From Patagioenas fasciata (lineage: Eukaryota > Chordata > Aves > Columbiformes > Columbidae), in contig NC_092526.1 in assembly GCF_037038585.1 (NCBI RefSeq), positions 6,534,001-6,598,000 on the forward strand: a stretch of DNA of 64,000 nt, written 5' to 3'. The translations under genes and the position numbers were made by a program. Positions within the stretch are counted from its first letter, which is position 1, and each line of letters starts with the position of its first letter. Shown in pieces: positions 27,281-39,190 of this stretch. The notes under the pieces are model-generated. The model was not told the DNA's origin, searched no databases, and saw only the letters and a list, made by a program, of their open reading frames with translations.

Positions 27281-27318
27281 GTGTGTGTGTATATAATATA
27301 TATATATATATATATATA
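27281..27318. repeat. Compound (GT)n(TA)n microsatellite
   Basis: Five GT units are followed by an interrupted run of TA units. A simple repeat in intron 1. Confidence 0.9.
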
Positions 27319-28664
27319 GGACCATGTCCTGGGAAGTCAGCAGATGAAAGTTGTCCTTTAAGTCTACCACACAATGCAAATATGACTTTATTTCAAGGAA
27401 TGTGTCTGTTTGAGACAAGGAAAAAGCTTGCTAAGTCCCTATATATGCTACCATTCAAAACCTATTATTGAGTTAATCAACTTGGAGCCGGCATGTTTAA
27501 AAAATAAAGCTGCTAGGATTTCTTTTTTAAACTGGCAGAGCAGGAGGAAGGCGGCAGCTCTGCCGTTTCTGGTAGGTGCTTGCTGAACCTGGTGAAGAAA
27601 TTCCCGGTGCTGTTGTTCTGCTGGCATAAATACGGGTCTTGAGTGGTAAAAACACGCAAAGGTGAAGAGGTTTACTTAAATAATCAGCATCCATCAGTCT
27701 CTGTTGAATTGGAAGTTACGTTAATATGGAAATTCTGCGTGTTTAGTGACACCTCCAGACTCTTCAAACCCCATTGCAGCAACTTTCAACAAGATATTTT
27801 AAAAATAAGCTTATAATGAAATTGGAAACAAACAAGATTGTTTAAATCATCTTCTTTGGGAAGATTAGGTTTTGTGGGTTTTATTTTGTTTATACTGTTT
27901 TTTTTCCAGCAAACTACGTCAAAACTTTTCAGTAACGATAGTGATTATGAAAATTTAAGCCTAGAAAATCCCCTTGCGAATTCAGTCCATAGTCTTACAG
28001 AAAAATGAGACTGTTTGGTTTTGACCTACCATTAGAGTATGACCCATTAACCACTCACTACCTCCTGATTATGAACCCAGCTGCTTTTTCACCCAAACAA
28101 TAGTTGGCTTGTCAATGTGGTCACGTCCCAGTGTGGGACAGAGATGCTTGGGAAACTGTATCAAGAAGTAGGTGATGTTCCTCTGCTTTCTCCTCATCCC
28201 CAGATCTAGTCTTTTGATAATTATTTGGCAAACAGTTTAGTCAAGCGTGGTAAATTTAGTAAAGCCATGGTAAGTCTATGCTGGCTGTTCCCAGTCATCA
28301 TCTTCCCCTTCATGTGTCCAGATATGACTTGAGAGAGGATTTGCTCCATGATTTCCCCAGGGGCTGAAGTGAGTCCGAGCAGCTCGTCATCTCCCAGATT
28401 GTATTTAGCCTTTTTTGAAAAACAGTCACTACATTTACTTTTTTTCCGTGGTCATCAGAGACCTCTCCCAGTCTCCAAAACCTTTCAAACTCGACAGTGA
28501 ACAGTCTCATAATAACACCAGCCAGCTCTTCCAGCACACTTGGGTGACACCCATCCAGCCCTGTGAACTACGTGTGGGTTCAGATTTCTCAGGGGATCCC
28601 TGGCTAAATTCTCTTCTGTGACTGGTAGTAAGGATTATGTAGGGAATAGTATCAAAACTTATAT

Positions 28665-29120
28665 AATCATAGAACAGTTTGGGTTGGAAGGGCCCTTCCC
28701 AGCTCCCTCAGTGCCACCCCTGCCATGAGCAGGGACATCTTCACCAGCTCAGGTTGCTCAGAGCCCCGTCCAACCTGGCCTGGGATGTCTCCAGGGATGG
28801 TTCATCCACCACCTCTCTGGCCAACCTGGGCCAGGCTCTCACCACCCTCAGTGTAAAAAAAAAACCTTCCTCCCCATGTCTAGCCTGAATCTCTCCTCCT
28901 TTAGTTTTATACCATCACCCCTTGTCCTGTCATAACATTCCCTTGTAAGAAGTCTGTCCCCAGCTTTCTTATAAGCCCCTCCTAAGTACAGAAAGGCCAC
29001 AATAATGTCCCCCCAGAGCCTTCTCTTCTCCAGGCTGAACAGCCCCAGCTCTCTCAGCAGAGCTGTTTCAGCCTTGGATCATCTTGGTGGCTCCTCTGGC
29101 CCCTCTCCAACAGGTCCGTG
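28665..29120 (-). mobile_element. CR1 LINE, 5'-truncated 3' end
   Basis: The segment starts with AATCATAGAACAGTTTGGG, the reverse complement of a CR1 3' terminus. It then runs through the familiar antisense blocks: GGGTTGGAAGGG, CCAACCTGGCC, CACCACCTCTCTGGCCAACC, CCTTGTCCTGTC and CTCTTCTCCAGGCTGAACAGCCCCAGC. It stops in the region of CAACAGGTCC. It is moderately diverged and has no open frame. It is the first CR1 seen in the intron, reading 5' to 3' along the gene, and lies antisense to NXPH2. Confidence 0.9.
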
Positions 29121-31992
29121 ATTTCAGGGGACTCGAATAAGTTGCACCTAGTTGTACAAGAATCAGATTCGTCCCTTGGAGTTCAATATTGTATCACTGA
29201 AACAGGCACTGCTGTTTCTGTTTAGTGATGGATGCTAAATGATTGTTAAGCCCAAATTTAAATAACCATCTGCAAAGGAATAGTTGCTATTCACATTTTT
29301 TTCTTTAAATAAACTAGAAGGACCTGATGGTTCACTTCAAGTTTCCTGAGGAGATCTAAGCTTTACTTGCAATGACAGGTCTTGCGTTTGGTCTTCCAAA
29401 ATTGCAGCAGAGAACGGTCTTGTAGAGGCAGAAGAAATGTGCTGTGGGGGCGCTGGAAATGATCCTTGTGGCTTAGGATGCTCGGGGGGAGCTGCAATGT
29501 GCATTCTCTATCCCTATATCTATAATAGTTTGAACATGGTATATTTTTCCCTGAGGTCTACACCAGCAGTGTACAAGATTCAGCAAAAACCCACAGCATT
29601 AGTGTGGGTTAGCCCTGTTTTTGGAGTAAAGACTCAAGACCAACTTGCTTAGAATACTGATGTTTGTATTCTTAGCAGTGTTATATTTTAGCAATACCCA
29701 AAGACATTGGAATAATATATGCTTAAGGCAGGCACAGGAAAATTATTTGCAATTCTTTGTAAATCTTGTATTTCTGAATTCAACTGGTGTTTTATGGTTA
29801 GGAAGGTCAGAGGTAGAACTGCCAGCATATGCTTCAAGTCAGACTAACAACTTTTGCTCCTGCAAAAACAATTTACATTTTTAATCATCTGCTAGTTTTC
29901 TCCTACGTATTAAGGGCTTGTAGATAAATTATTAAATTGAGACGTACTAGATAGGCAAATGAACCTCAGAGCAATTGTAACACCTGGAAAATGTATCAAG
30001 TGTAGTGCTATTTTTTCAGCTACAGACAGAAATGATGGTTAACATTGTCAGGCACTTGCAGTTTTCTACCATACGGGAACTTCATTCTCCCCTCGGTTTG
30101 TTATCCGAGGTAGTGACAAGCTGCAGAGAGATGACAGATTTAGCGAAGGATTTGGAGTCTGAACACCTGTGCAGTGTCATGCATTTAAAAATAGAACGTG
30201 ACAACAAAACACATCAACCCTCCAGCATCCAAATGGAAACCACAGGGGTTTTTCCTTCAACTTTTATCCAGAGAAATAGCTCTCAGTCATTGCTGTCCAA
30301 GTAAAAACATAAAGCAAACGCTGTTTTGGTGAGGTCCAAATTAAACAGGAACAAATGGGAGTGGTAGGCATGGATGAACCGAAGCCATTCAGTAGTCAGA
30401 GTTTCTTTTTTCTTGCTGATGTTTGCATGTTCTGCATCTTTGGGGGGTGCAGATCCTTAATGTTCAGTAGGAGTTTCTTCAGGAAGCACTTGCTGGTGGG
30501 ATAGAAGAGATCTGGCAACTAAAGCTGCTTTGCATACCTTGACTTCTCTGCGTCTCATCCAACCCTCCAATGAAGCTAACAAAAAAAAACAACCAAAACA
30601 CTGTTTTGTTTTGTTTTGTGTAATCTTCTCTATGGGAGAAAAAAGCATAAACCAAGGACAGAAAGATAAAAACAATCGTGCCTGATGACTGGGTTAGATT
30701 TGCGCATTCTGCTCTCCGCTGAAGGAGCCAACGTCACTGAAAGCATTTGAAGGGAACATCTCTACTCCCCATCTCCTTTCATAGTAACCTTGAAATGTTA
30801 ATCAAAACTAAAGCACGTGATTCTTATTTTTCTTTTCCACAGAGGGAAGGAGGTTTCCCCGTGTGTGAGATGCTGCCAGCGTGCTCTGCACTGAGCACCA
30901 CTGCTGGCAATGAACCCCGACTGTCCCCTTGTCCCATTACAGAGTGCTGACCTTCCAGCACACGCTATTTCTTCAGCAAAACCTTTGGTTTTGAAGGTTA
31001 TATGTTGGTTTTTTTTCTTCATATTCATATTCTGAGAGAAGTTTTTAGGTTCTCTTTTCTATTGCAATCCTATTAATTGTGTTAAAAAGGACATTTATTC
31101 CGTGTTTTGGGACAAGAGTTTTATGTGATTATGTGATGAGCAATTAAGGAAGGTCCATATTTAGCTCTTCTGTGCTCTCATTTGTGTATGAGAAGGACAG
31201 GAATCTACTTTAAACTCAGATGAAATGAGCATTTTGGATTATAAAAGCTATCACACATGAATGGCTTGCTTCTTAAAATCAATGCAACAAATAGACTCCC
31301 TGATTAGAAGCATCTGGCACCCTTAGAACCTAGTTCATATAATGATATCTCTGTTTATTAAAAAGAATTATATAACAATATGGTTGATTTATTTCAAGAT
31401 GATTGGCTTAGCGACTTAATTGGACTATGTAGTATACCAGAGGAAAAAAATATAACAATTAGCTCATTCATTTGTGGATGACTGGAAGCACCGTGCATCA
31501 CGCTCGGCTTGTTTAAAGGTGCAGCCCTTGGATCCTGCAAGGAACCGAACCTTTTCAGCTTCCACAGAAACCACCTTTGCATCCCCAGGACCATCAGCAC
31601 GAGGCTGATGTTCGGGCATCAGGCTTCAGTTGGAACACACGGAGACCAGCAAGAAATGTGCTTTGTATGCAGAGAGCACTGGATGGCTCCTCGCAGGCAC
31701 AGAACCTTCCTGGGGAGACAGCGAGGCAAAATTGGGCCTGGAAGAATAAAGCTCATTTTCCCCCACTGGGTCTCTCCTTTCCCTTGAGCTGAAACTCCCA
31801 CCTTCCAAATCCCAAATACTATTAACATACAAGAAAATCAACATGCTGCATGCAAGTTCTGTATTCATCCCTGTGCAAATTTGTATTTCCTCTGTTTCCA
31901 CAATGACTACTTAGATGTGAAAAACAGCCTCTTTTTACACCATTTGACTGCTTTATGAGGTTACCACCTCTCAGCTGAGACAGAACAGTAAT

Positions 31993-32021
31993 ATTTTTTA
32001 TTATTATTAATATTATTATTG
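31993..32021. repeat. (ATT)n-like short repeat
   Basis: Interrupted TTA/ATT triplets in intron 1. A simple repeat. Confidence 0.75.
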
Positions 32022-33529
32022 CTGAACCTCTCAGCAACACAAAAGTAACACAGTTATCTGTTGAAATGTGTTCAAATTACTTAATGCCCAAATAGTATAT
32101 TCAGAATAGCATTTGACAATGGTTCAAATAACTTTGAAGAGCTCTCCCCTTCATTTCAGTTCCAAATGCAGTTTGTTGTGTCAGCCAAGAGACTGCTGTC
32201 TTGGGGGCTAATTCCACTTAAGTGGAGTTAATCACATCAGCATAAGTTGTTTCTATACTTTAGCTTTACAGCAATTTAAATAAAATTAGAGGTTTGGATG
32301 TTGATTTCTCTTGTGTTGTTAATTTAAGAGACTCTAAGTCCCAGATGATTTCTTGTTCCATTTCTATAACTGAACGCCAAACTCCCCATTTCTCTCCCAC
32401 CCCTCAAAGCACACAGCATAGAAGACAAAAACCTAAATTAAAATGAGAGTAAGGATTTGACTTAAAACATAAAAGAAGAAATGGGGCTGAAATTCCATAC
32501 TTATCGTACCCTGTTGTACCTAGATATTGCTGCACATCTGGCGTGTGAGATAATGCACTGTTTAGAGACCGTGGTACAAACACAGAAAATTGGAAATGGG
32601 TTTCAAGTCTTAACGCTACATTTCTTCGCTACTGGGAGCAAGTAAAGCCCTGGTTTTCACCCTTTTTGTAGGTTGTGTGATTTGATTCCCTCTGTTTGCT
32701 CTGTAAATAATAGAGGCATGAAGGAAATCAGGTTTTTTTATAAATTCCCAGAATGTATGCCATGGTTTAATTGTAATATTAGCCACAGCAAAAAATAGGA
32801 GATGCTCAGTTGAAGCCATGGGTGGAGCAGCAAAAACCACATGTATCTGGTTCATTAATTTAACAGGTAATATAAATAATTAAAACCAAAGGCAGCGGTT
32901 AGCCATTTTTGACCTGCAACAGAGCACATTCTCTCAGGACTACCCGGTGTTATAATTCATTTTTGTCACGATCACACATATCAGGTAATTGCACGAGTCT
33001 AGCCTGTAGCTATCAGGCAGGAGAAGTTAAACCTTCAGCCAATGTGTTTTCCAGTTACTTCTTGTGTGACTCGTGGATGGCTGCACGGGTCTGACTTACG
33101 ATAGGGAATGTTTTCCTCACACAGTCGTGCAAAATGCAAGATTTAGCATTGGACTAAATGTACAGGAAATTGAGTACGTCTCTAAATGCAGAACATCAGA
33201 CTGTATCTGACCTTTTCGTACTTAGATTCCGAATTAAATGCTTTCTTTTGGTTTTGAGTGCCCGTTTGCTGACAGCAGGGAAGGAGAAGGGTGTCCAGGA
33301 GGAGACAGGGTGTCTGTAACGCAAACCTGGTGTTGGTGACGTGCTCCCAACACGCAGCACCAGGTAGGGTGGCACCGGGGGACACAACGAGCAGGGAAGA
33401 TGTTGGTGACTGAGCCCCCATTACTGAATCCAGAGCTGAGCGGGAGCAGCTCTCGGACATTGAGAGGAAAGGAGCAGTGGTGGGAACATCACGGTCTGGC
33501 TACAAGACCGGGAAAGCAGCATCCAAAAG

Positions 33530-33603
33530 AGTTGGACTAGATGATCTTGGGTTGGAGTAGGTGATCTCCAGCGGTCCCTTCCAACCCCAACCATGCTGTG
33601 AAA
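33530..33603 (+). mobile_element. CR1 3'-terminal fragment
   Basis: GTTGGACTAGATGATCTTGG, GGTGATCTCCAGCGGTCCC and TTCCAACCCCAACCATGCTGTG are the last ~70 bp of a sense-strand CR1, with the end octamers decayed. Only the extreme 3' end is present. Confidence 0.75.
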
Positions 33604-36600
33604 CCAGAGAGAGGAGCAAACCAGCAGCGTAGCGACCTCTCCGATCCGTGCTACGATTATCCTGGGTACTGACCATGAAGACAAAGGGAGGAAGAGCAGC
33701 TGAGTGAAGCACACTGGTTGGCACCCCAGAAAAAACATCTCCTGAGTACTGAGCAGCAATGAAGTGCACATCAAAATTGTTTAGACATTTTGATACATAC
33801 TCAGCCATCAGAATTTTGGCTGAAATTCAGCTGAGCCCCAAGCAAAGTCAAACACAAGCCATATACATCTTATCTACACTAATAAGGTGTTGCCCTTTGC
33901 TGACTGGAAGGAGATCTGCCAAGATTTTCTTTTCTGGAGCATGATTTGGAAACACCAAGTCTCTGTTCAGTGAAATAATGCATTCCAAGTCTTGTTCTCT
34001 GAATGGAGGCGATGATAACCCTTGTTTCTCGCTGCAAGTCCAGCCGTCCTACTCTCCTCTGTGCATGGTGTGTGCATGGAAGAAGTTGCTGTGTCTCAAG
34101 CAAGGGCTGGAGGGCTCCCTGCTTTAACCCCAGCCAAGACGAACAGAGAAACCAGATTTATTTACAAATTTCTGAACCAAAATCTGTAGCACGCTACCAT
34201 GCATACACTGCCTAACGTAGCGGTCATGCCTGGTCCAGATTAAGTTTGTACCCATGGTACACGGTTCCGTGTCCCAGCCCCTGTGGCACTGCAGGCAGGT
34301 CAGACAGACAAACCAACCCGTCCTGAAATGGTTCATCACAGCCAGCTGGCACTTTCATAGATATCAGGAGTTGTAATGTTATTGGATGTAATGCAGTTTA
34401 GTGGTCTGATCATGGAGACTCAGATTCATAAAATCACATCTTTATTACTGATTCGGTCATGCACATACATATTTATAGGCTTCAGAAAATCTTTGTAATT
34501 GATCTAGTAGGGCAGCACATTCAATTTTAATACAAGAGATTACTTGCTGTCCCTGTGGAACCACCTTTTGTATCCACAGGAGGCAGTTTAAAACGTTTAC
34601 AAGAGAGTTGCCTTTTTGTCTGTCATATGCTCATTACCGACTTTGGCTTAGGCAGCAGTTACATTTAGATTTGTTTCCTTCTTTGATCTCCACAATCTGT
34701 GTGAAAACACACATTAGAAACAAGACGGAATACATGACTTTTTAAGCCTGCCTTCACTTACACATCACCAGTTCTTGTACCTTCTGCTTATCAGCTCGTA
34801 TCTCATATCTCCTGCTTTAAGAAACCTCGTCTTCCTAATCCAAATTTGTTTGGGTTTTGAGATTACTGATGCCACTTGCTAACATTCAGTCCCAAACCCA
34901 TTCATAAATTGTGGTTAGGCTTCTTATACAGACTCAGAATTTTGCTATTTAATTAAAAAGCCCTTGTTTTGTATTAAACCTTTTCAGACAGTGCATGAAT
35001 TAAGTGGTGACCTGTAAGTCACGTTTGCAATTATGGATTCTTCTGAACTGGTTAGTTCTGCTTTTTAAAAAGTAGTGAGAACTGATTACTGTAGAGTGGT
35101 TATTTTCAGAGTAAATTTTAAATTAGCACAGTCCATTTTGGGAGCAAACTCATTATCTGCCAGGGAGGTCAAGCCTGTGGTCAACTGAAGAAGAAAAATC
35201 CCCAAAGAACTTTGAATGTAGAACAAAAGGAACACTTTGGTTTTGTTGTTGTGTTTGGTGAAGTTCAGGAGCAGAGAGGAGAGTCAAAGGGGTTGTTAAC
35301 AGGGAAATGTGGATAATGTAGACACTATCTAAACTGTTGGGAAAGATAATGTCTGTTGTGAGTGAAGCCAAACAAGCTGAGAGAGCAGAGATTTCTCATT
35401 GAATGCTTGTCTAGACTGACCTCATATTCGGGCGATTTGAGGTTTTGCAGTCAAAGGTTTAGGATCCAGTTGGCCATTACAGCCCATGCATCCTCTGATA
35501 TTTGCATTCCAATTTGCTTTATTGGTGCTAGCGCAGGGAAGGCTTTTTAGGGTTATGCTTTTATCCAACCTTCCCTCTAAAACGCCTCTAGTGCACATCC
35601 GAAGAGAACACTTCTTACCATCTTAGTTGTGGGATTGTACATTTTTAGGGTATGTTTTAGACACGTGTGCCTTAAAAGCGGGTGGTTTATCAGCCTTTGG
35701 TGCTTGTTTCACCCACCGCAAGCACCCTGCTAGTGCGGTTCTTTCATACAACCTGAAAATGTTATTCTTTCTGTGCCAATTGAAATACACCACATGCATC
35801 GTGGGATGAGACCGAATTAATCCTTGGGGTTATGTGCACAGTAATTCACAGCAAAAGGAGGACTGGAAGATGTAACGCATTGAATGTGTTCCCTTTTTGT
35901 TTGATACAGATTCGGCAAATGTGGAGCAAATACGTTTGAAATGATATATTTTTTAATGCAAATGACAGCAATTTGTGTTAACTCCTATTGTGCTAGAACG
36001 TAACGTTTTCATTTGACGTGAGCCTGCCCTTCTTCAGATCCGCTTTCCATTCTTAAAGTGCAAGTACAAAGATCTCGGATATTAAATATCTCAGTAAATT
36101 ACTGTAAGGAAACAAGCCACGCACGTGTGACATTCTTCCAGTTGAACTAGATAGCAAACTCGTCGCTTCTCCCTTTTTTAAACCCAGATCATGGATTTAT
36201 TATCTCAGGACAGATGATTAACCAACCCTGTTAAAATGTACATGGTCACTGGATTTCAAATTTGGATCTTGTCATTTTTAAAGTGTCTCAAACCTATCAT
36301 TGCATTTTGGAATTAATGTTTCATGTACATAGCACTGGGCTCAAATTGAACTAATTGTGGTTTGTCTGTTTTAAAAACTAATCAAAAAAGACAAGTTTTT
36401 GTGTTGATAAATAGCTAAAAAAATGCTAAGGAAGATGTTTCTATTTTAGAAAGTTTTTAATTTAGGTAAGATTTGATCAACTTATCTCAAGCTGTTCCCC
36501 AAACCTTCAAAGTGCAAACAAATTCATGCTGAAAGGAATTCCATTTTTCCTTTTCTCAGGGACATAAAAGATGGCTGAATAAATTAAAAGGGATTAAAAC

Positions 36601-36894
36601 TGTATTTCAATAGGACCTTATAGTATGAAGTCACTATTAGTACACCATGATGCAGCTCACAGTGGCTGCAGGCTTGGCTGGCAGCTGCCGGCAAAGCCTA
36701 ATATTGTTTTACCTTAAAACTTAATAATAAGGCAGCTTCAGTCAATGATTTTCCCTTCTTTAAGGGAGTAATTCATTTAGGAAAGCAGCATGTGTGCGTG
36801 TGTTTAGGCAGCAATAAATATCTCCAAGTGCCCCGATGTGCTACCGCATGCTAAGTGGTTTGAAAAGGAAGATTTTAATTTAATTTAGAAAACT

Positions 36895-37094
36895 GCTGTG
36901 GTCTTCCATGCGTTCTGCGGGGCGGAGAGAAGCCGGACAAGCCGGACAAGCAGGTTCTCCCATGTGTGGTGGGGAGGAAGCCGAGGCTCGGCCCGGCCTC
37001 CATGCCAGCGCGGCCCAGCCAGGCCCGTGTCCGGTGCTGTCCCGGGAGGCCGCTCAGCCCAGCCAGCCAGGCTGTTCCCAAAGGGCCTCTGCTT
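36895..37094. other. CpG-rich intronic islet of unknown origin
   Basis: About 200 bp of G+C-rich sequence with roughly 14 CpGs between 36909 and 37065 sits within AT-rich intron sequence. It contains a 9-bp tandem (AGCCGGACA at 36931-36939 and 36940-36948). It ends exactly where the antisense CR1 copy begins (its 3' end). Frames on both strands show no recognisable protein. It could be a small intronic CpG island, a retrocopy fragment, or sequence carried along with the CR1. I cannot choose between these. Confidence 0.5.
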
Positions 37095-37525
37095 AGAACT
37101 GTAGAATCATTTCGGTTGGAAGAGACCCTCAGGATCATCGAGTCCAACCATAACCTACTCCAGCACTAAACCATGTCCATAAGAACCTTGTCTAAATGCC
37201 TTTTGAACCCCTCCAGGGATGGTGACTCCACCACTGCCCTGGGCAGCCTGTTCCAATGCCTGACAAGCCTTTCTGTGAAGAATTTTTTCCTAATATCCAA
37301 TTGAACCTCCCCTGGCGAAACTTGAGGCCATTTTCTCTCATCCTATCACTTGTTACTTGGGAGAAGAGACCAATCCCTTCCATGCTCCAGCCTCCTTTCA
37401 GGTAGCTATAGACAGTGATAAGGTCTCCCCATAGCCCCTGTTCTCCAGGCTGAACCTCCCAGTTCCCTCAACTGCTCATCGGACTTGTGCTCCAGGCCCC
37501 TCACCAGCTTTGTCGCTGCTGTGCT
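37095..37525 (-). mobile_element. CR1 LINE, 5'-truncated 3' end (older subfamily)
   Basis: Antisense CR1 landmarks run in order: a GTAGAATCAT terminus, GGTTGGAAGAGACCCTCAGG, ATCATCGAGTCCAACC, TCCACCACTGCCCTGGGCAG and CCCCTCACCAGCTTTGTCG. The subfamily differs from the copies at 44-60 kb. About 25 bases after its 5' edge another CR1 begins on the opposite strand. Confidence 0.9.
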
Positions 37526-37550
37526 TCTGGAGCAGCCTTGGTCCCAGTGA

Positions 37551-37770
37551 GGAGGTTCCATCTGAATATGAGGAGAAACTTCTTTACTTTGAGGTGCCAG
37601 AGCCTGGACCAGGCTGCCCAGAGAGGCTGTGGAGTCTCCTTCTCTGGAGACATTCAAACCCACCTGGACACCTTCCTGTGTGATCTGCTCTGGTGAACCT
37701 GCTTTAGCAGGTGGGTTGGACTGGATGATCTCCAGAGGTCCCTTCAACCCCAACCAGTCTGTGATGCTGT
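37551..37770 (+). mobile_element. CR1 LINE 3' end, sense strand, head-to-head with the preceding copy
   Basis: A sense CR1 3' tail runs from GGAGGTTCCATCTGAATATG through GGATGATCTCCAGAGGTCCC to CTGTGATGCTGT. It is nearly identical to the copy at 40943-41228, which marks it as the same subfamily. Confidence 0.92.
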
Positions 37771-38237
37771 TTGTGTGCCCCTCCCCAGGCAGCCTGGCCC
37801 ACAACACACAGCACGTCTTGGTGAGCGGTGGGTCACTTTTTTCCTCGGTATCAGTAACAATTCTGCATACCCTTGTAATTCCCACATGTTTCTATCATGA
37901 AGCTTTTAAGCAGAAATACTTTTTCTTAGGGACATGTTCCCGCAGTTTGCAGCAACTTGGGTCTGACTGTCCCCGTCTCACTGCCTGAACAGAAGTGCAT
38001 GTGGGAATTAGGATTCCCAGGAAGGAACATCATGCTGGTGTTTTCTGGAAGAAAGCTTTGAACTTGAGATCACCAGTCATTCCCCCCATCCCTGCCCATC
38101 CCATTCTAGTCATTCTTGGATACATCCACATGTGTTCTTCAAATAGCAGGAGGATTCAGGAGGAATCGCCAAGTCACTGAACTACCCCAGTTAACCAGTT
38201 CTTCAGCAGACAAGCGTTGCCCAGGGACCTGGGGTGA

Positions 38238-38281
38238 CCACAGCTTTCCCAGGACATCTCCACAGCTTTCCCAAGATGTCA
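38238..38281. repeat. Imperfect 22-bp tandem duplication
   Basis: Units 38238-38259 and 38260-38281 share CCACAGCTTTCCCA exactly and differ at four positions in the last eight bases. A small local duplication. Confidence 0.8.
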
Positions 38282-38539
38282 CCACAGGAAGCACAGTTTG
38301 GAAACTTGGAATTTGTTTCATCTCGCTCCCCTCTTGCTGCAGTTGTCACCTGCTAAAGGCAGCGAGTTTGCCAGCACACGGTGCCTTCCAGGAACAGGCT
38401 CTTTTAGTTATCTCCATCACTTCAGTGACAGGTTGTTGGGAAATGCAGCCTGCAGTGAAGCAAGACAAAAGTCTTACGACTTATTTAAATAATGGTGTTC
38501 ATTGCCTATTAAAATGTAACTTCTTACTTTAAAATAGGA

Positions 38540-39190
38540 TTAATTAAAATGTACGAGAATGCAATTCAGGTACATTTTATGCCTCAGCCCAGCGCATACT
38601 TTTCATAACTCATTCCCAGAAGTGATATTCAGGGCAGCATGGCATTCTCAGCTCTGCCATTAAAAGCACAAATGACTATAAAACCTGTTCTTTTCAAAAA
38701 CTTGGCTCAAGTATCGCCATTGTTAGATTTTTCATAACATATTACTTTGGTCATTACTGTTTTGCAAGATAATTGTATCAGTGATCTAACTTTTGACAGT
38801 ATCCAAAGTGGCTGAAAATAGTTTGCTGCAGCACCTTTGTCTTTTAAAGGCCATTTGGGGCTTGTTATTCTAATCCTCGTGCAGCCTGATTTATCACTTC
38901 AAACATCTGTCAGCTGTGCTTTGTCTTGAAATTGATAGTGATGGTGTTACTGATTTTTCAACAGCAGCTGTTAGAGGTTCATTAGTTAGACTCTCAAAGG
39001 GGGTAGATAACTGTAATATTTTTCTTTGTTAATCATCTCTTACGCCTTGTAATAATACAGAGCTTGAAATCCGCTAGAAATGCACAGCCTCTCTCTGTTC
39101 CTAACTTGTCAGAAGCATCCTTTTCTTCATTTAATCTGGCTCACTTATTAAAACTCTCTTCCTCATAATGCAGTGAAAGAATGAATAATG
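38540..39190. promoter_or_regulatory. Possible conserved non-coding element (inference)
   Basis: A repeat-free, unique-looking intronic block contains homeodomain TAAT cores, CAGCTG boxes (38910-38915 and 38963-38968) and a T-rich tail. I base this only on composition and motif content. Nothing in the sequence proves function. Confidence 0.2.

Noticed and set aside
31500..31800. GC-richer block ending in an AATAAA-containing segment that looked like a possible LTR end
   Set aside because: No second LTR, no TG...CA ends or target duplication found, and no retroviral coding sequence near it.
37406..37885. 159-codon minus-strand frame
   Set aside because: It spans two CR1 copies in opposite orientation, so the reading is a repeat artefact.
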